Of a stretch of DNA of 64,000 nt, positions 42,366-51,052 are shown piece after piece; within the stretch, counting starts at the first letter, position 1, and the number at the start of each line of letters is the position of its first letter. The translations under genes and the position numbers were made by a program. The stretch comes from Methylobacterium sp. WSM2598 (GTDB lineage Bacteria > Pseudomonadota > Alphaproteobacteria > Rhizobiales > Beijerinckiaceae), in contig NZ_KB900609.1 of assembly GCF_000379105.1 (NCBI RefSeq), positions 7,101,345 to 7,165,344 on the forward strand. Direction: 5' to 3'. The notes below the pieces were generated by a model, which worked only from the letters and a program-made list of their open reading frames with translations, had not been told where the DNA came from and searched no databases.

Positions 42366-43553
42366 ATGAGCATCACGCCCCCCCGCGACCCGAGCCGCCT
42401 CGCCGAGCGCACCCGTCTCGTCCATGCGGGCCGCGAACCCTCGCGCCAGCACGGTTTCGTGAACACGCCGATCTATCGCGGCTCGACCGTGCTCTACGAG
42501 AGCTACGATGCCCTGCAGCACCGGCGGGCGGAGTACACCTACGGGACGGCCGGTACCCCGACCACGCGGGCGCTGGAGCAGGCCTGGACGGAGCTCGCGG
42601 GCGCGGCCGGCACGGTGCTCACCCCCTCGGGCCTCGCGGCCGTGACGGTCGGGCTGCTGGCCTGCCTGAAGGCCGGGGACCACCTCCTGGTGACGGATTC
42701 CGTCTACCGGCCGACCCGCGCCTTCTGCGACGGGTTCCTGGCCCGGTTCGGGGTCGAGACGACCTATTACGACCCGACCCTCGGGGCGGGCCTCGCCGGG
42801 CTGATGCGGGACAACACGGCGGCGGTGCTCACCGAGGCGCCAGGCTCGCAGAGCTTCGAGATGCAGGACATCCCGGCCATCGCCGAGGTGGCGCATGCGC
42901 GGGGCGCCTGCGTGCTGATGGACAATACCTGGGCGACCCCCCTGCTCTTCCCGCCGCACGCGCGCGGCGTCGACATCGCCATCGAGGCGGGCACCAAGTA
43001 CCTGTCGGGGGGCTCGGACCTGCTGCTCGGCCTCACCTCCGCCAATGCGCGCTACTGGCCGGCCCTGAAGCAGACCTTCTCGCTCTTCGCCATGTGCGCC
43101 GGCCCGGAGGACGTCTTCCTGGCCCTGCGCGGGCTGCGCAGCCTGCCGCTGCGCCTCGCCGAGCACGGGCGCCAGGCGCTCGCCATGGCGGAGTGGCTCA
43201 AGGACCGCCCCGAGGTGCTGCGGGTGCTGCACCCGGCCCTGCCGGAGGATCCCGGCCACGCGCTGTTCGCGCGCGACTTCAAGGGCGCCTCGGGCCTGTT
43301 CTCGGTGATCCTGAAACCCTGCTCGGAGGCGGCCGTGGCGGCGATGCTGGACGGGCTCGAACTCTTCGGGATGGGCTTCTCCTGGGGCGGATTCGAGAGC
43401 CTCGTGATCCCGTTCGACTGCCGGACCTACCGCACCGCCACCGCCTGGGAGCCCGGCGGCCCGGGCCTGCGCTTCCACATCGGCTTCGAGGATCTCGACG
43501 ACCTCAAGCGGGACCTGGAGGCGGGCTTCGCGCGGCTGCGGGCGGCCGGGTGA
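42366..43553 (+). CDS. metC: Cystathionine beta-lyase
   Basis: This 395-aa PLP enzyme cleaves cystathionine to homocysteine, pyruvate and ammonia in methionine synthesis. Visible motifs are FVNTPIYRGSTVLYESYDAL, YTYGTAGTPTTRALEQAWTE, the aspartate binding the PLP ring in VLMDNTWATPLLF, and the Schiff-base Lys in IEAGTKYLSGGSDLLLG. GFSWGGFESLV near the C-terminus is typical of cystathionine beta-lyase rather than gamma-synthase. ATG 42366 has GAGG 5 bases upstream. Confidence 0.93.
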   Translation: MSITPPRDPSRLAERTRLVHAGREPSRQHGFVNTPIYRGSTVLYESYDALQHRRAEYTYGTAGTPTTRALEQAWTELAGAAGTVLTPSGLAAVTVGLLACLKAGDHLLVTDSVYRPTRAFCDGFLARFGVETTYYDPTLGAGLAGLMRDNTAAVLTEAPGSQSFEMQDIPAIAEVAHARGACVLMDNTWATPLLFPPHARGVDIAIEAGTKYLSGGSDLLLGLTSANARYWPALKQTFSLFAMCAGPEDVFLALRGLRSLPLRLAEHGRQALAMAEWLKDRPEVLRVLHPALPEDPGHALFARDFKGASGLFSVILKPCSEAAVAAMLDGLELFGMGFSWGGFESLVIPFDCRTYRTATAWEPGGPGLRFHIGFEDLDDLKRDLEAGFARLRAAG

Positions 43554-43563
43554 AGCGCCGGCC

Positions 43564-44160
43564 TCAGGGCGCGAGCCAGGTCGCCGTCATCGCGTCGCCC
43601 TCCCAGGAGAAGCGCGCGCGGCGGTGGCCCTCGGCGGAGAGGTACAGGAACTCCATCCGCGCCACGGTGACGAGGACGACCCGGAAATTCGCGCGGTCGC
43701 CCCGCGCCGCCTCCTCGTCGGGCGGCAGCGCGTAGGCGTCGGCCCGCGGGATCGGCGTCCCGGGCCCCGGGGCGATCCCGTAGCAGACCCGGCTCATCGG
43801 CAGGGCCGCCTCCCAGGCGCCCTCGACCACGGGGCCCTCCGCGTGCACCGCCGCGAGCCCGTCGAGGCGCAGCTGGATCTTGGCGGTGGGCTCGTAGGCG
43901 TGGAGCGCCACCCGCGGCTCCCGGGCGATCTCCGCCACCTTGGCGGCGCGCCGGTCGGTGTGGAAGCGCAGCCGCCGCCCGGCCGGGTCGGCCCCCCGCA
44001 GCACCACCGTGCGCAGGCGCGGCGCCCCGTCGAGGCCCACGGTCGCGACGGTGGGCGTGTGGAAGGCCCCGCGCCGGTTCGCCGCGCCCTCCGCGAGCCT
44101 CCGCCACGCCTCGGCGAGGCAGGCCGAGAGGTCGTCGTAGAAGGGCGGTTGTTCGGTCAT
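43564..44160 (-). CDS. Pyridoxamine 5'-phosphate oxidase-like FMN-binding protein
   Basis: The 198-aa protein has the split-barrel flavin-binding fold of the PNPOx-like group: RRGAFHTPTVATVGLDGAPR, LRTVVLRGAD, LRFHTDRRAAKVAEIAREPR, VALHAYEPTAKIQLRLDGLA, and a C-terminal LYLSAEGHRRARFSWEGDAM. The arrangement resembles the Alr4036-type flavoproteins rather than PdxH itself. The electron acceptor or substrate is unknown. The ATG at 44160 was chosen because the PNPOx fold begins shortly after it. It is convergent with metC, 10 bp away. Confidence 0.8.
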   Translation of the reverse strand: MTEQPPFYDDLSACLAEAWRRLAEGAANRRGAFHTPTVATVGLDGAPRLRTVVLRGADPAGRRLRFHTDRRAAKVAEIAREPRVALHAYEPTAKIQLRLDGLAAVHAEGPVVEGAWEAALPMSRVCYGIAPGPGTPIPRADAYALPPDEEAARGDRANFRVVLVTVARMEFLYLSAEGHRRARFSWEGDAMTATWLAP

Positions 44161-44253
44161 CCGGCGGGCATCCTCCCCGTCCAGCCAAAGCGGAATCGGG
44201 CAGGCTGCACAAGCCCCTGTCACGCTGGTCTGGGCCGCTCCGGGCCGAAACGG

Positions 44254-44880
44254 CTACCGGGCCGCGGCGAGAACCCGGGCGATGGCCTCGCGCGTGCCCC
44301 GCATTGGGGGGCCGTCCGGATCGAGCCCGTAGCGCCGTGCGAGCCAGGCCGGGTCGGTGGAGGTCGCCCGCACCCGCCCCGCGGCATCCTCCCAGACCAG
44401 GACGCGCAGCGGCAGGTCGAGGCCGGCACTCGGCGCGGCCCGCAGCAGCGGCGCGCTGGCGCGGGCCTGCGCGAACAGGATCAGCCAGGCCGGGCGACGG
44501 GGGCTGCCGCCGCCGTGATCGATCTCGGCAAAGACCTTGCCGCCGAGCGCCCGGATCGCGGCGCGCAGGCGCGCCACCGTCTCGCCCACGGAGACGGGAC
44601 TCGACACGCTCACGAGGCCCTCGTCCATCCCGGGGGCGGGCGGCGCGGTGCCGGGATCGCGGCAGATCGTCCGACTCCTCCGGAGGCCTCCGGCCTCGGA
44701 TAGGCCTCCGGCCTCGGATAGGCCTCCGGCCTCGCGGAGGCTTCCCGCCTCGGATCGGCCTCCGGCCCCGGCGAGGGCCGCGCCCGCCGGGAGGGCGCTG
44801 CCCGCCGGGAGAGCCGGTTCCTCGGCGAGGGCCGGTCCGGCGAGGGCGGCGAGGATCAGGGGCGCGAGGGACCGGGCCAT
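44254..44880 (-). CDS. DUF302 family protein with hexapeptide repeats
   Basis: This 208-aa protein has a signal peptide (MARSLAPLILAALAGPALAE). A region of EAGGLS/EAGSLR hexapeptides follows, encoded by an 18-bp tandem array, and then a DUF302 domain: SVSSPVSVGETVARLRAAIR, LGGKVFAEIDHGG, LPLRVLVWEDAAGRVRAT. DUF302 proteins are small alpha/beta proteins, often periplasmic, with no settled role. In the usual DUF302 proteins the repeats are absent, so they are an added linker here. Confidence 0.75.
   Translation of the reverse strand: MARSLAPLILAALAGPALAEEPALPAGSALPAGAALAGAGGRSEAGSLREAGGLSEAGGLSEAGGLRRSRTICRDPGTAPPAPGMDEGLVSVSSPVSVGETVARLRAAIRALGGKVFAEIDHGGGSPRRPAWLILFAQARASAPLLRAAPSAGLDLPLRVLVWEDAAGRVRATSTDPAWLARRYGLDPDGPPMRGTREAIARVLAAAR
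44685..44774 (-). repeat. 18-bp coding tandem array, 5 units
   Basis: Units start at 44685, 44703, 44721, 44739 and 44757. The first two are identical (GGCCTCCGGCCTCGGATA); the others differ at a few bases. They encode the EAGGLS-type hexapeptides of the DUF302 protein, so gain or loss of units keeps the frame. Confidence 0.9.
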
Positions 44881-44968
44881 GCGGAGGGCGATCCCGCTGC
44901 GGCTGTGAGGCGGACCGCATAGCGTCTTTCGGCCGAAATCCAAAATGCGGGGCCCAGACCCGCCCGGC

Positions 44969-45298
44969 TCAGGCCGGCCCGCCCCGGCGGCGCTCGCGGA
45001 AGATCAGCGCGAGATTGCGCAGGTAGATCACCGTGCCGAGGCTCTGGCCGAGGATGAAGACCGGGTCGCGCCGATAGAGGGCGTAGCCGAGCAGCACCGC
45101 CGAGCCGCCGAGCGAGAAGAACCAGAACGAGAGCGGGATCACGCTGCGCCCGGCCCGCTCGCTCGCGATCCACTGCACCAGGAAGCGGGCGGTGAACAGG
45201 AGCTGCCCGAGCAGCCCCACCAGCACCACGGCGTCGATCGGCCCGGCGAAGAGCGAGGCGAGGTAGGCCGAGAGCCCGTGCATGATGTCGGCGACCAT
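44969..45298 (-). CDS. Lipid-A-disaccharide synthase N-terminal domain protein
   Basis: The 109-aa protein has about three membrane helices and the LAB_N pattern: VVLVGLLGQLLFTARFLVQW, IASERAGRSVIPLSFWFFSL, GGSAVLLGYALYRRDPVFIL, GQSLGTVIYLRNL. This domain occurs as a stand-alone membrane protein next to ArnT/DPMS-type glycosyltransferases. The role is unknown, perhaps as a helper for lipid carrier handling. It starts 4 bp after the glycosyltransferase stop. Confidence 0.88.
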   Translation of the reverse strand: MVADIMHGLSAYLASLFAGPIDAVVLVGLLGQLLFTARFLVQWIASERAGRSVIPLSFWFFSLGGSAVLLGYALYRRDPVFILGQSLGTVIYLRNLALIFRERRRGGPA

Positions 45299-45302
45299 CC
45301 GC

Positions 45303-46055
45303 TCACGCCTCCTCGGGCCCGGCCCCGCCCGCGAGGACGGGCACGCGGCGGCGGCGGCGGATCAGCCACCACACCCCGGCGAGGTCGAGCAGGCCGACCC
45401 AGAGCCGGTCGAACAGCCCGTAATTCGAGCGCCCGCTCAGGCGCGGCCGGTCGACCACGTCGACGTGGACGACCGCGAAGCCCTCGCGGGCGACGAGGGC
45501 CGGCATGAAGCGGTGCAGCGCGTCGAAATACGGCAGGGCGAGGTAGACCGCGCGGCGGAAGACCTTGAGGCCGCAGCCGGTGTCGCGGGTGGCGTCGCGC
45601 AGCACGGCCGCCCGCACCCCGTTGGCGATCCGCGACTGGAGGCTCTTGAGGCGCCCGTCCTTGCGCCCGACCCGCTGCCCCTGCGCGAGCCCGGCCGCCG
45701 GCCCGGCCGCGTCGAGGGCCGCGACGAGGCGGGGGATGAAGGAGGGGTCGTTCTGCCCGTCCCCGTCGAGGGTCGCGACGAGGTCGCCGCGGGCGGCCCG
45801 CACCCCGGTGCGCACCGCCGCGCTCTGGCCGCAGCTCTCGCGGTGGCGCAGGACCCGCAGGGCGGGATGCGCCGCCCGCGCCGCCGCGAGCGCCCGCGGC
45901 GTGCCGTCGGTCGAGCCGTCGTCCACGTAGATGATCTCGAAGGGCGCCAGGGAGGCGCAGGCCGCCGCGATCTCGGCGACCAGGGGCGCGACGTTGCCCG
46001 CCTCGTTGCGCACCGGGACCACGACGCTGAGGCGCAGGGGATCCGGATCCGTCAC
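45303..46055 (-). CDS. Polyprenyl-phosphate glycosyltransferase (GT2, DPMS/ArnC type)
   Basis: This 250-aa GT-A enzyme would attach a sugar from a nucleotide donor to undecaprenyl phosphate. It shows LSVVVPVRNEAGNVAPLVAE, FEIIYVDDGSTDGT, the DxD-like LVATLDGDGQNDPSFI, and a C-terminal RLWVGLLDLAGVWWLIRRRR membrane-proximal segment. The GTG start (46055) overlaps the ArnT-like stop by four bases (GTGA), so the two are translationally coupled. It probably supplies the lipid-linked sugar used by the ArnT-like enzyme. Confidence 0.88.
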   Translation of the reverse strand: MTDPDPLRLSVVVPVRNEAGNVAPLVAEIAAACASLAPFEIIYVDDGSTDGTPRALAAARAAHPALRVLRHRESCGQSAAVRTGVRAARGDLVATLDGDGQNDPSFIPRLVAALDAAGPAAGLAQGQRVGRKDGRLKSLQSRIANGVRAAVLRDATRDTGCGLKVFRRAVYLALPYFDALHRFMPALVAREGFAVVHVDVVDRPRLSGRSNYGLFDRLWVGLLDLAGVWWLIRRRRRVPVLAGGAGPEEA

Positions 46056-47791
46056 GGCAGCACCGCCAGCGCGTCGAGCCCGACGGGCTTGCCGCCGTTG
46101 ATGTTGAAGCCCGCGATCCGGCCGACCCGCCGCGGCGCGAGGCCCCGGGCCGCGAGCGCGGCGCGGACCGGCTCCCGGGCGCGGTCCTCGACGGCGAGGA
46201 GGCGGCAGCCGCCGGCCGCCAGGAACTCCGCCGCCTCCTCGCCCGAATCGAGCATCGCGAGGTCGGTCCCGGCGAGGAAGACGAGGCTCGGCTCGCGGTA
46301 GCCGACCGTCCCGACCCGCACCGGCGCGCAGGGCAGGGCGGCGCGCAGGGAGGCGAGGCGCGGCGAGACCTTCAGGGAGGCGAGGACCGGCTGGGTCAGC
46401 CCGAACACGGCCGGGCTCAGCAGCAGCCCGGCGAGAACCGCGACCGCGAGGGACGGTTCGGGGGAGCCGGCGACGAACAGGCGCCACGCCGCCGCCGCCG
46501 CGAGGGCCGCCGCGGCGAGGAGCGGGAGGGCGGCGAGGGGCAGCACGCCGTCGAGGCGCCAGGCCGCGACCGCGAGGCCGACCGCGAGCCCGAGCGGCAC
46601 GAGGGGCACGAGGAGCGCCACCAGCGGCGCGCCCGGCCGGTCCCGGTGCACGGCCCCGCGGGCGACCGCCGCGACGGCGAGGATCGCCAGCGCCGGGCAG
46701 AGCGGCAGGACGTAGTGGGGCAGCTTGGTCGGCACCGCCTCGAAGACGAGCCAGGACGGCACCACCCAGGCGATCAGGAAGGCGATCGCGTCCTCGCGCC
46801 GGTGCCGCCACGCGAAGGGGACCGCCATGGCCGCGAAGGCCGCGGCGGGCCAGAAGGTCCCGAAGAAGACGAGCAGGTAGGTGCCGGGCGGGGCCCAGTG
46901 CTGGGTCTGGGCGGTGCCGACCTTGCCCAGCATGTCGTGGCCGACCGCCTCGCCGTAGAAGGCGCCGCCGCTCTTGAGCCCGATGGCCACGAACCAGGGG
47001 GCCGCGACCGCGAGCACGATCGCGAGCCCGAGCCCGGGCCGCAGGGCCCGCAGCCACGCGCCCGAGCGGACCGCCAGCGACAGGGCGAGGGCGGCGAGGC
47101 CGGCGAAGAGCGGGACCATCGGTCCCTTGATCAGGATGCCCAGGGCGACCGCGACCCAGAAGATCGCCACGGTGGCCCGCGTCGGGGGCTCGCCCCGCCC
47201 GCGCCCGAGCCAGGCCCGGGCGAGCGCCCCCATGGCGGCGATGGCGGCGGCGGTGAGGAGCGCGTCGGTCTTGGCGAGGCGCGCCTCGGCCGAGAGCATC
47301 GCGCAGGCGCCGAACAGGGCGGCGGCCAGGAGGGCGTGGCGGCGGGACAGGAAGGCGAGCGCGGCCCAGTAGGTCAGGAGCACGGCCGCCACGGCCCCGA
47401 GCAGCGAGGGGATGCGGTAGAGCGCGATGGTGGTGCGGGCCTCGGGCACGCCGAGCGCCTCGGCGGCGGCGACCACGGCGCTCTGCGCCCAGTAGATCCC
47501 GACCGGCTTCTTGTGCCGGGCCTCGCCCTGGAAGCGGATGTCGACGAAGTCGCCCGTCTCCAGCATCTGCTTGGAGGCCTGGGCGAAGCGCGGCTCGTCC
47601 CGGTCCATCGGCTGCAGCGAGGCGAAGCCCGGCAGGAAGCAGGCGAGGCAGAGGAGCAGGAGGACGAAGCAGGCGCGCGCGTGGCTGCGGGCGCCGAGCG
47701 ACAGCGCCCGCTCGGCGAGGCTGCCTGCCCGGGCGGCACGGCCGGGCCGCTCTCCGGCACCGGGCCCGTGCCCGGCCGCAAGGGTCGTCAT
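46052..47791 (-). CDS. arnT: ArnT/PMT-type lipid-linked sugar transferase
   Basis: The 579-aa protein has about a dozen membrane helices. The first periplasmic loop carries the catalytic motif of GT-C enzymes in LQPMDRDEPRFAQASKQMLE, followed by FQGEARHKKPVGIYWAQSAV, the pattern of 4-amino-4-deoxyarabinose/PMT transferases. KGPMVPLFAG and PHYVLPLCPALAIL are also typical. It would move a sugar from undecaprenyl phosphate to lipid A or another envelope glycolipid; which sugar cannot be said. ATG 47791 begins the conserved part. Confidence 0.85.
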   Translation of the reverse strand: MTTLAAGHGPGAGERPGRAARAGSLAERALSLGARSHARACFVLLLLCLACFLPGFASLQPMDRDEPRFAQASKQMLETGDFVDIRFQGEARHKKPVGIYWAQSAVVAAAEALGVPEARTTIALYRIPSLLGAVAAVLLTYWAALAFLSRRHALLAAALFGACAMLSAEARLAKTDALLTAAAIAAMGALARAWLGRGRGEPPTRATVAIFWVAVALGILIKGPMVPLFAGLAALALSLAVRSGAWLRALRPGLGLAIVLAVAAPWFVAIGLKSGGAFYGEAVGHDMLGKVGTAQTQHWAPPGTYLLVFFGTFWPAAAFAAMAVPFAWRHRREDAIAFLIAWVVPSWLVFEAVPTKLPHYVLPLCPALAILAVAAVARGAVHRDRPGAPLVALLVPLVPLGLAVGLAVAAWRLDGVLPLAALPLLAAAALAAAAAWRLFVAGSPEPSLAVAVLAGLLLSPAVFGLTQPVLASLKVSPRLASLRAALPCAPVRVGTVGYREPSLVFLAGTDLAMLDSGEEAAEFLAAGGCRLLAVEDRAREPVRAALAARGLAPRRVGRIAGFNINGGKPVGLDALAVLP

Positions 47792-48055
47792 CGCGTCGCT
47801 CCCAACCGGCGGCGGGCCCGCGACGGGACCCCGCCCCCGGCCGCCGCGACGGGCGCTCGTGTCGGTGATCCGGCAAGCAATGTCAATTTTCGCGACCCGC
47901 GCGGGACGCGCACGCCCTCCGGGAGAGCCCACCAGGGCCGTCCCGGGTCGGCCTCGCGGTCCCGCAAAGCGCGCGGCCCCGCGCGGAATGCGATGCGGAA
48001 TGCGATCCGGCCGACGGCCCGGCGCCCCGACCTCCCGGGCCATCGGGCTCATGCC
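47792..48055. other. Spacer upstream of the arnT-like gene
   Basis: No gene is seen in 264 bases. A slightly AT-richer stretch near 47,875-47,890 (AATGTCAATTTTCGCG) may be part of the promoter of the leftward arnT operon. Confidence 0.35.
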
Positions 48056-48149
48056 CGATCCGATCGATCCCTTCGGGATGGCGGATCGGGGCTTCGCTCA
48101 CGCGCCGCGCGGGCGCGTGATCCGCTTCGATCAACCGGATCCCGGATCA
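48056..48149. repeat. Composite palindromic element, copy 5, supplying a stop codon
   Basis: It contains CGATCCCTTCGGGATGGCGG-type hairpin sequence (from about 48,062), the linker GGGCTTCGCTCACGCGCCGC and GCGGGCG, and the shorter right module TGATCCGCTTCGATCAACCG, then GATCCCGGATCA. The terminal TCA (48147-48149) is the complement of the TGA stop codon of the neighbouring leftward gene. Confidence 0.8.
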
Positions 48150-48599
48150 CACGGTCATGCCGACCGGCTCGAACAGGAAGTCGTCCACCCGCGGGATCGA
48201 GACCGCGAGGTTCACGCCGTAGGAGGAGCGCGAGAGGCGCCAGGGCCGCTCGCCGCCGGCGCGCACGGCCTCGGAGGGGCGCAGGCGGCGCAGGCGGCCG
48301 TCCTCCTCCACCTCCTCGATCACCAGGAAGCCGTAGACCTGGAGGCGCGCGGCGACGAGCTTGGTCTCGCGGTCGCTCGCCGCCACCGGCAGGTGGCCGG
48401 CCTCGTAGACCGTGTCCATCAGGCTGCGCTGGTCGCGGCGGGCGCGGGCGAGGGCGGGGCTCGGCGCGGCGAGATCCTCGGGATGGCAGGCGCGCCCGGC
48501 CGGCCCCTTCGCCCGCCGGAACGGCACCACGTTGCCGGTCCCGCTCGGCGCGCCCGGCACGGCGTTCCGGGTCTCGCTCGACGCGCTACGCATACGCAC
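48147..48599 (-). CDS. Hypothetical protein, 150 aa
   Basis: The product has a disordered N-terminus, then SPALARARRDQRSLMDTVYE, AGHLPVAASDRETKLVAARL, QVYGFLVIEEVEEDGRLRRL and a C-terminal YGVNLAVSIPRVDDFLFEPV. It looks like a conserved soluble protein of this group of bacteria, but I do not recognise a named family. The start is GTG 48599 or ATG 48593. Its stop codon lies in the end of a palindromic element. Confidence 0.65.
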   Translation of the reverse strand: MRMRSASSETRNAVPGAPSGTGNVVPFRRAKGPAGRACHPEDLAAPSPALARARRDQRSLMDTVYEAGHLPVAASDRETKLVAARLQVYGFLVIEEVEEDGRLRRLRPSEAVRAGGERPWRLSRSSYGVNLAVSIPRVDDFLFEPVGMTV

Positions 48600-48744
48600 T
48601 CACCCTGACGGTTGCTCGACGCCCGGCCGGCCGGCTAGAGCCGCCCGGGCGATGCGGAGAATTCGACCGATCCGCTTAACGCCCGATTGACCCCGCGGCC
48701 GGCCGCGCCGCCGCGCCTGTGCCAGAACGGAGCGCCCTCCCCCG

Positions 48745-49842
48745 ATGCCCGACACCGGCCCGCGCATCCGCCCGGCCCCCCCGGCCCTCGTGGCGGAGGA
48801 CATCGCCTGCCGGTTCGGGCGGGTGCAGGCCCTGGACGGCGTCTCCCTCGACGTGCGCCCCGGCGAGGTGATGGCGCTGCTCGGCGATTCGGGCTGCGGG
48901 AAGAGCACGCTCCTGCGCATCGTGGCGGGGCTGGAGGCGCCCTCGCGGGGCCGGATCCTCCTCGACGGGCGCTTGGTGGCGGGGCCGGGCGTCGCGGTGC
49001 CGCCGGAGGCCCGCGGGGTCGGGCTGATGTTTCAGGACTACGCGCTGTTCCCCCACCTCACGGTGGCGGAGAACATCCGCTTCGGCCTCGCCGGCCGCCC
49101 GGCCGCCGCCCGGGCGGTGGCCGATTCGCTCCTGGAGCAGGTCGGCCTGAGCGCGCGGGCGGAGAGCTACCCGCAGACCCTCTCGGGGGGCGAGCAGCAG
49201 CGGGTGGCGCTGGTGCGGGCGCTGGCGCCGGGGCCGCGGCTCCTCCTCCTCGACGAGCCCTTCTCCAACCTCGACCGGCGCATGCGCGACCGGGTGCGGG
49301 AGGACACGGTCGCGCTCCTGCGCCGCACCGGCACCACGGCGCTGCTGGTCACGCACGATCCCGAGGAGGCGCTGGCGGTGGCGAGCCGCATCGCCCTGAT
49401 GCGGGCCGGGCGCGTCGTCCAGGTCGCCACCGGCGAGGCGCTCTACCGGCGCCCGGCGAGCCTGTTCGCCGCCCGTTTCCTGGCGGACGCGACCGAGATC
49501 CCGGTGCGCATCCGCGCCGGGGCCGCCGAGACGCCGCTCGGCCGCCTCCCCGCCCCCGGGCTCCCGGACGGGGCCGCCGCGCGGGTCTGCCTGCGGCCCG
49601 AGGCCCTGCGGGTCGGCCCGCCCGGGACCGGCCTGCCCGCCCAGGTGGTGCGCCGGGTCTTCCTCGGCGCCTCCGCCCTGCTCCACCTCGCGGTGGCGGG
49701 CCTCGCCGAGCCGCTGCGGGTGCGGCTGCCCGGGGCCGAGCCCTACGGGGCGGAGCCCTACGGCCCGGGCGACGCGGTCGGCCTCGCGCTGCACGAGGAG
49801 GCGGTGCTGGTCCTGCCGGACGAGGAGGCCGGGGCGGGATGA
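48745..49842 (+). CDS. fbpC: Iron(III) ABC transporter ATP-binding protein
   Basis: This 365-aa ATPase belongs to the CUT1/FbpC-like group, with a C-terminal regulatory (TOBE-type) domain. Walker A is GDSGCGKSTLLRIVAG, the Q-loop is LMFQDYALFPHLTVAENIRF, the signature is LSGGEQQRVALVRALAPG, Walker B is LLLLDEPFSNLD, and the H-loop is LLVTHDPEEALAVA. The company of fbpA and fbpB supports iron as substrate. It is separated from fbpA by 172 bp, unlike the overlapping fbpA-fbpB pair. Confidence 0.88.
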   Translation: MPDTGPRIRPAPPALVAEDIACRFGRVQALDGVSLDVRPGEVMALLGDSGCGKSTLLRIVAGLEAPSRGRILLDGRLVAGPGVAVPPEARGVGLMFQDYALFPHLTVAENIRFGLAGRPAAARAVADSLLEQVGLSARAESYPQTLSGGEQQRVALVRALAPGPRLLLLDEPFSNLDRRMRDRVREDTVALLRRTGTTALLVTHDPEEALAVASRIALMRAGRVVQVATGEALYRRPASLFAARFLADATEIPVRIRAGAAETPLGRLPAPGLPDGAAARVCLRPEALRVGPPGTGLPAQVVRRVFLGASALLHLAVAGLAEPLRVRLPGAEPYGAEPYGPGDAVGLALHEEAVLVLPDEEAGAG

Positions 49843-50014
49843 GGGCTGGCCTTCGCGCCCGGCCCACCCGCACGCGTCCGATGATGATCGACAGCTGACG
49901 TTGCACCTGCGCCCGACGGTGCGAAGTTTCACATTAAAACAAGTCAAAACTATCGCGCTTGCATTTTCCTCTGTTCTGTTTCTCTACGGAGCAATCATTC
50001 GGGGAGGTTGATCC
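49843..50014. promoter_or_regulatory. Leader/promoter region of fbpA
   Basis: From 49,928 to 49,985 the DNA is AT-rich for this genome (CACATTAAAACAAGTCAAAA and TTGCATTTTCC), consistent with a promoter for fbpA separate from fbpC. GGGGAGG (50001-50007) is a strong ribosome binding site 7 bases before GTG 50015. I did not find a recognisable Fur or Irr box. Confidence 0.45.
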
Positions 50015-51052
50015 GTGCCGGTCCTGTCGATCCGTCCGCTCGTCGTCCTGGCGTCGCTCGGCGCCGCCCTCCTGGGGCAGCCCGCCGCCGCGCGGGCGGA
50101 GGGCGAGGTGAACCTCTACACGACCCGCGAGCCGGGGCTGATCCGCCCCCTCCTCGACGCCTTCACGGCCAAGAGCGGCATCAAGGTCAACACGGTGTTC
50201 GTGGACAAGGGCCTGACGGAGCGCGTCGCCGCCGAGGGTGCCCGCTCCGCCGCGGACCTCGTGATGACGGTCGATATCGGCAACCTGATCGAGGTCGTCG
50301 ACCGCGGCCTCGCCCAGCCGGTCCGCTCGCCGGTGCTGGAGGCCGCGATCCCGGCCAACCTGCGCGATCCGGAGGGGCGCTGGTTCGCGCTCTCGACCCG
50401 GGCGCGGGTCCTCTACGCCGACCCGGACACCAGGGGGCTCGACGGCGTCACCTACGAGGATCTCGCCGATCCGAAGTGGAAGGGGCAGGTCTGCCTGCGG
50501 GCGGGCCAGCACCCCTACAACACGGCGCTGATCGCCGCCTACATCGCCCATCACGGCGAGGAGAAGGCGGAGGCCTGGCTCAAGGGCCTCAAGGCCAACC
50601 TCGCCCGCAAGCCCGGCGGCGGCGACCGCGACGTGGCGCGCGACATCGTGGCGGATCTCTGCGAGATCGGCCTCGGCAATTCCTACTACGTCGGCCTGAT
50701 GCGCAGCGGCCGGGGCGGCCCGGAGCAGAAGCTCTGGGGCGACGGCATCAAGGTGGCGCTGCCGGTCTTCGCGGGCGGGGGCACGCACGTGAACGTCTCG
50801 GGCGCGGTGGTGGCCAAGAGCGCCCCGAACCCCGGGAACGCGGTCAAGCTGCTCGAATTCCTGGTCTCGGACGAGGCGCAGGCCCTCTACGCCAAGGCGG
50901 ATTACGAGTACCCGGTGAAGCCCGGCGTCGCCGCCGACCCGCTGCTCGCGACGCTCGGCGCCCTCAAGGTCGACACGATCCCGCTCGCCGAGATCGCCCG
51001 CAACCGCAAGGCCGCCAGCCTCCTCGTCGACCGTGTCGGCTTCGACCGCTAG
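50015..51052 (+). CDS. fbpA: Iron(III) ABC transporter periplasmic binding protein
   Basis: This 345-aa binding protein starts with a signal peptide (RPLVVLASLGAALLGQPAAA). The mature part has VNLYTTREPGLIRPLLDAFT, IKVNTVFVDKGLTERVAAEG, GLGNSYYVGLMRSGRGG with the tyrosine pair that ligates Fe3+, and AVVAKSAPNPGNAVKLLEFL. It belongs to the FutA/FbpA type. The start is GTG 50015 with GGGGAGG 7 bases upstream. The end overlaps fbpB by 20 bp. Confidence 0.93.
   Translation: MPVLSIRPLVVLASLGAALLGQPAAARAEGEVNLYTTREPGLIRPLLDAFTAKSGIKVNTVFVDKGLTERVAAEGARSAADLVMTVDIGNLIEVVDRGLAQPVRSPVLEAAIPANLRDPEGRWFALSTRARVLYADPDTRGLDGVTYEDLADPKWKGQVCLRAGQHPYNTALIAAYIAHHGEEKAEAWLKGLKANLARKPGGGDRDVARDIVADLCEIGLGNSYYVGLMRSGRGGPEQKLWGDGIKVALPVFAGGGTHVNVSGAVVAKSAPNPGNAVKLLEFLVSDEAQALYAKADYEYPVKPGVAADPLLATLGALKVDTIPLAEIARNRKAASLLVDRVGFDR

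Noticed and set aside
49920..49990. Fur or Irr box before fbpA
   Set aside because: The stretch is AT-rich, but no good match to a Fur (GATAATGAT-type) or ICE/Irr (TTTAGAA..TTCTAAA-type) site was found.
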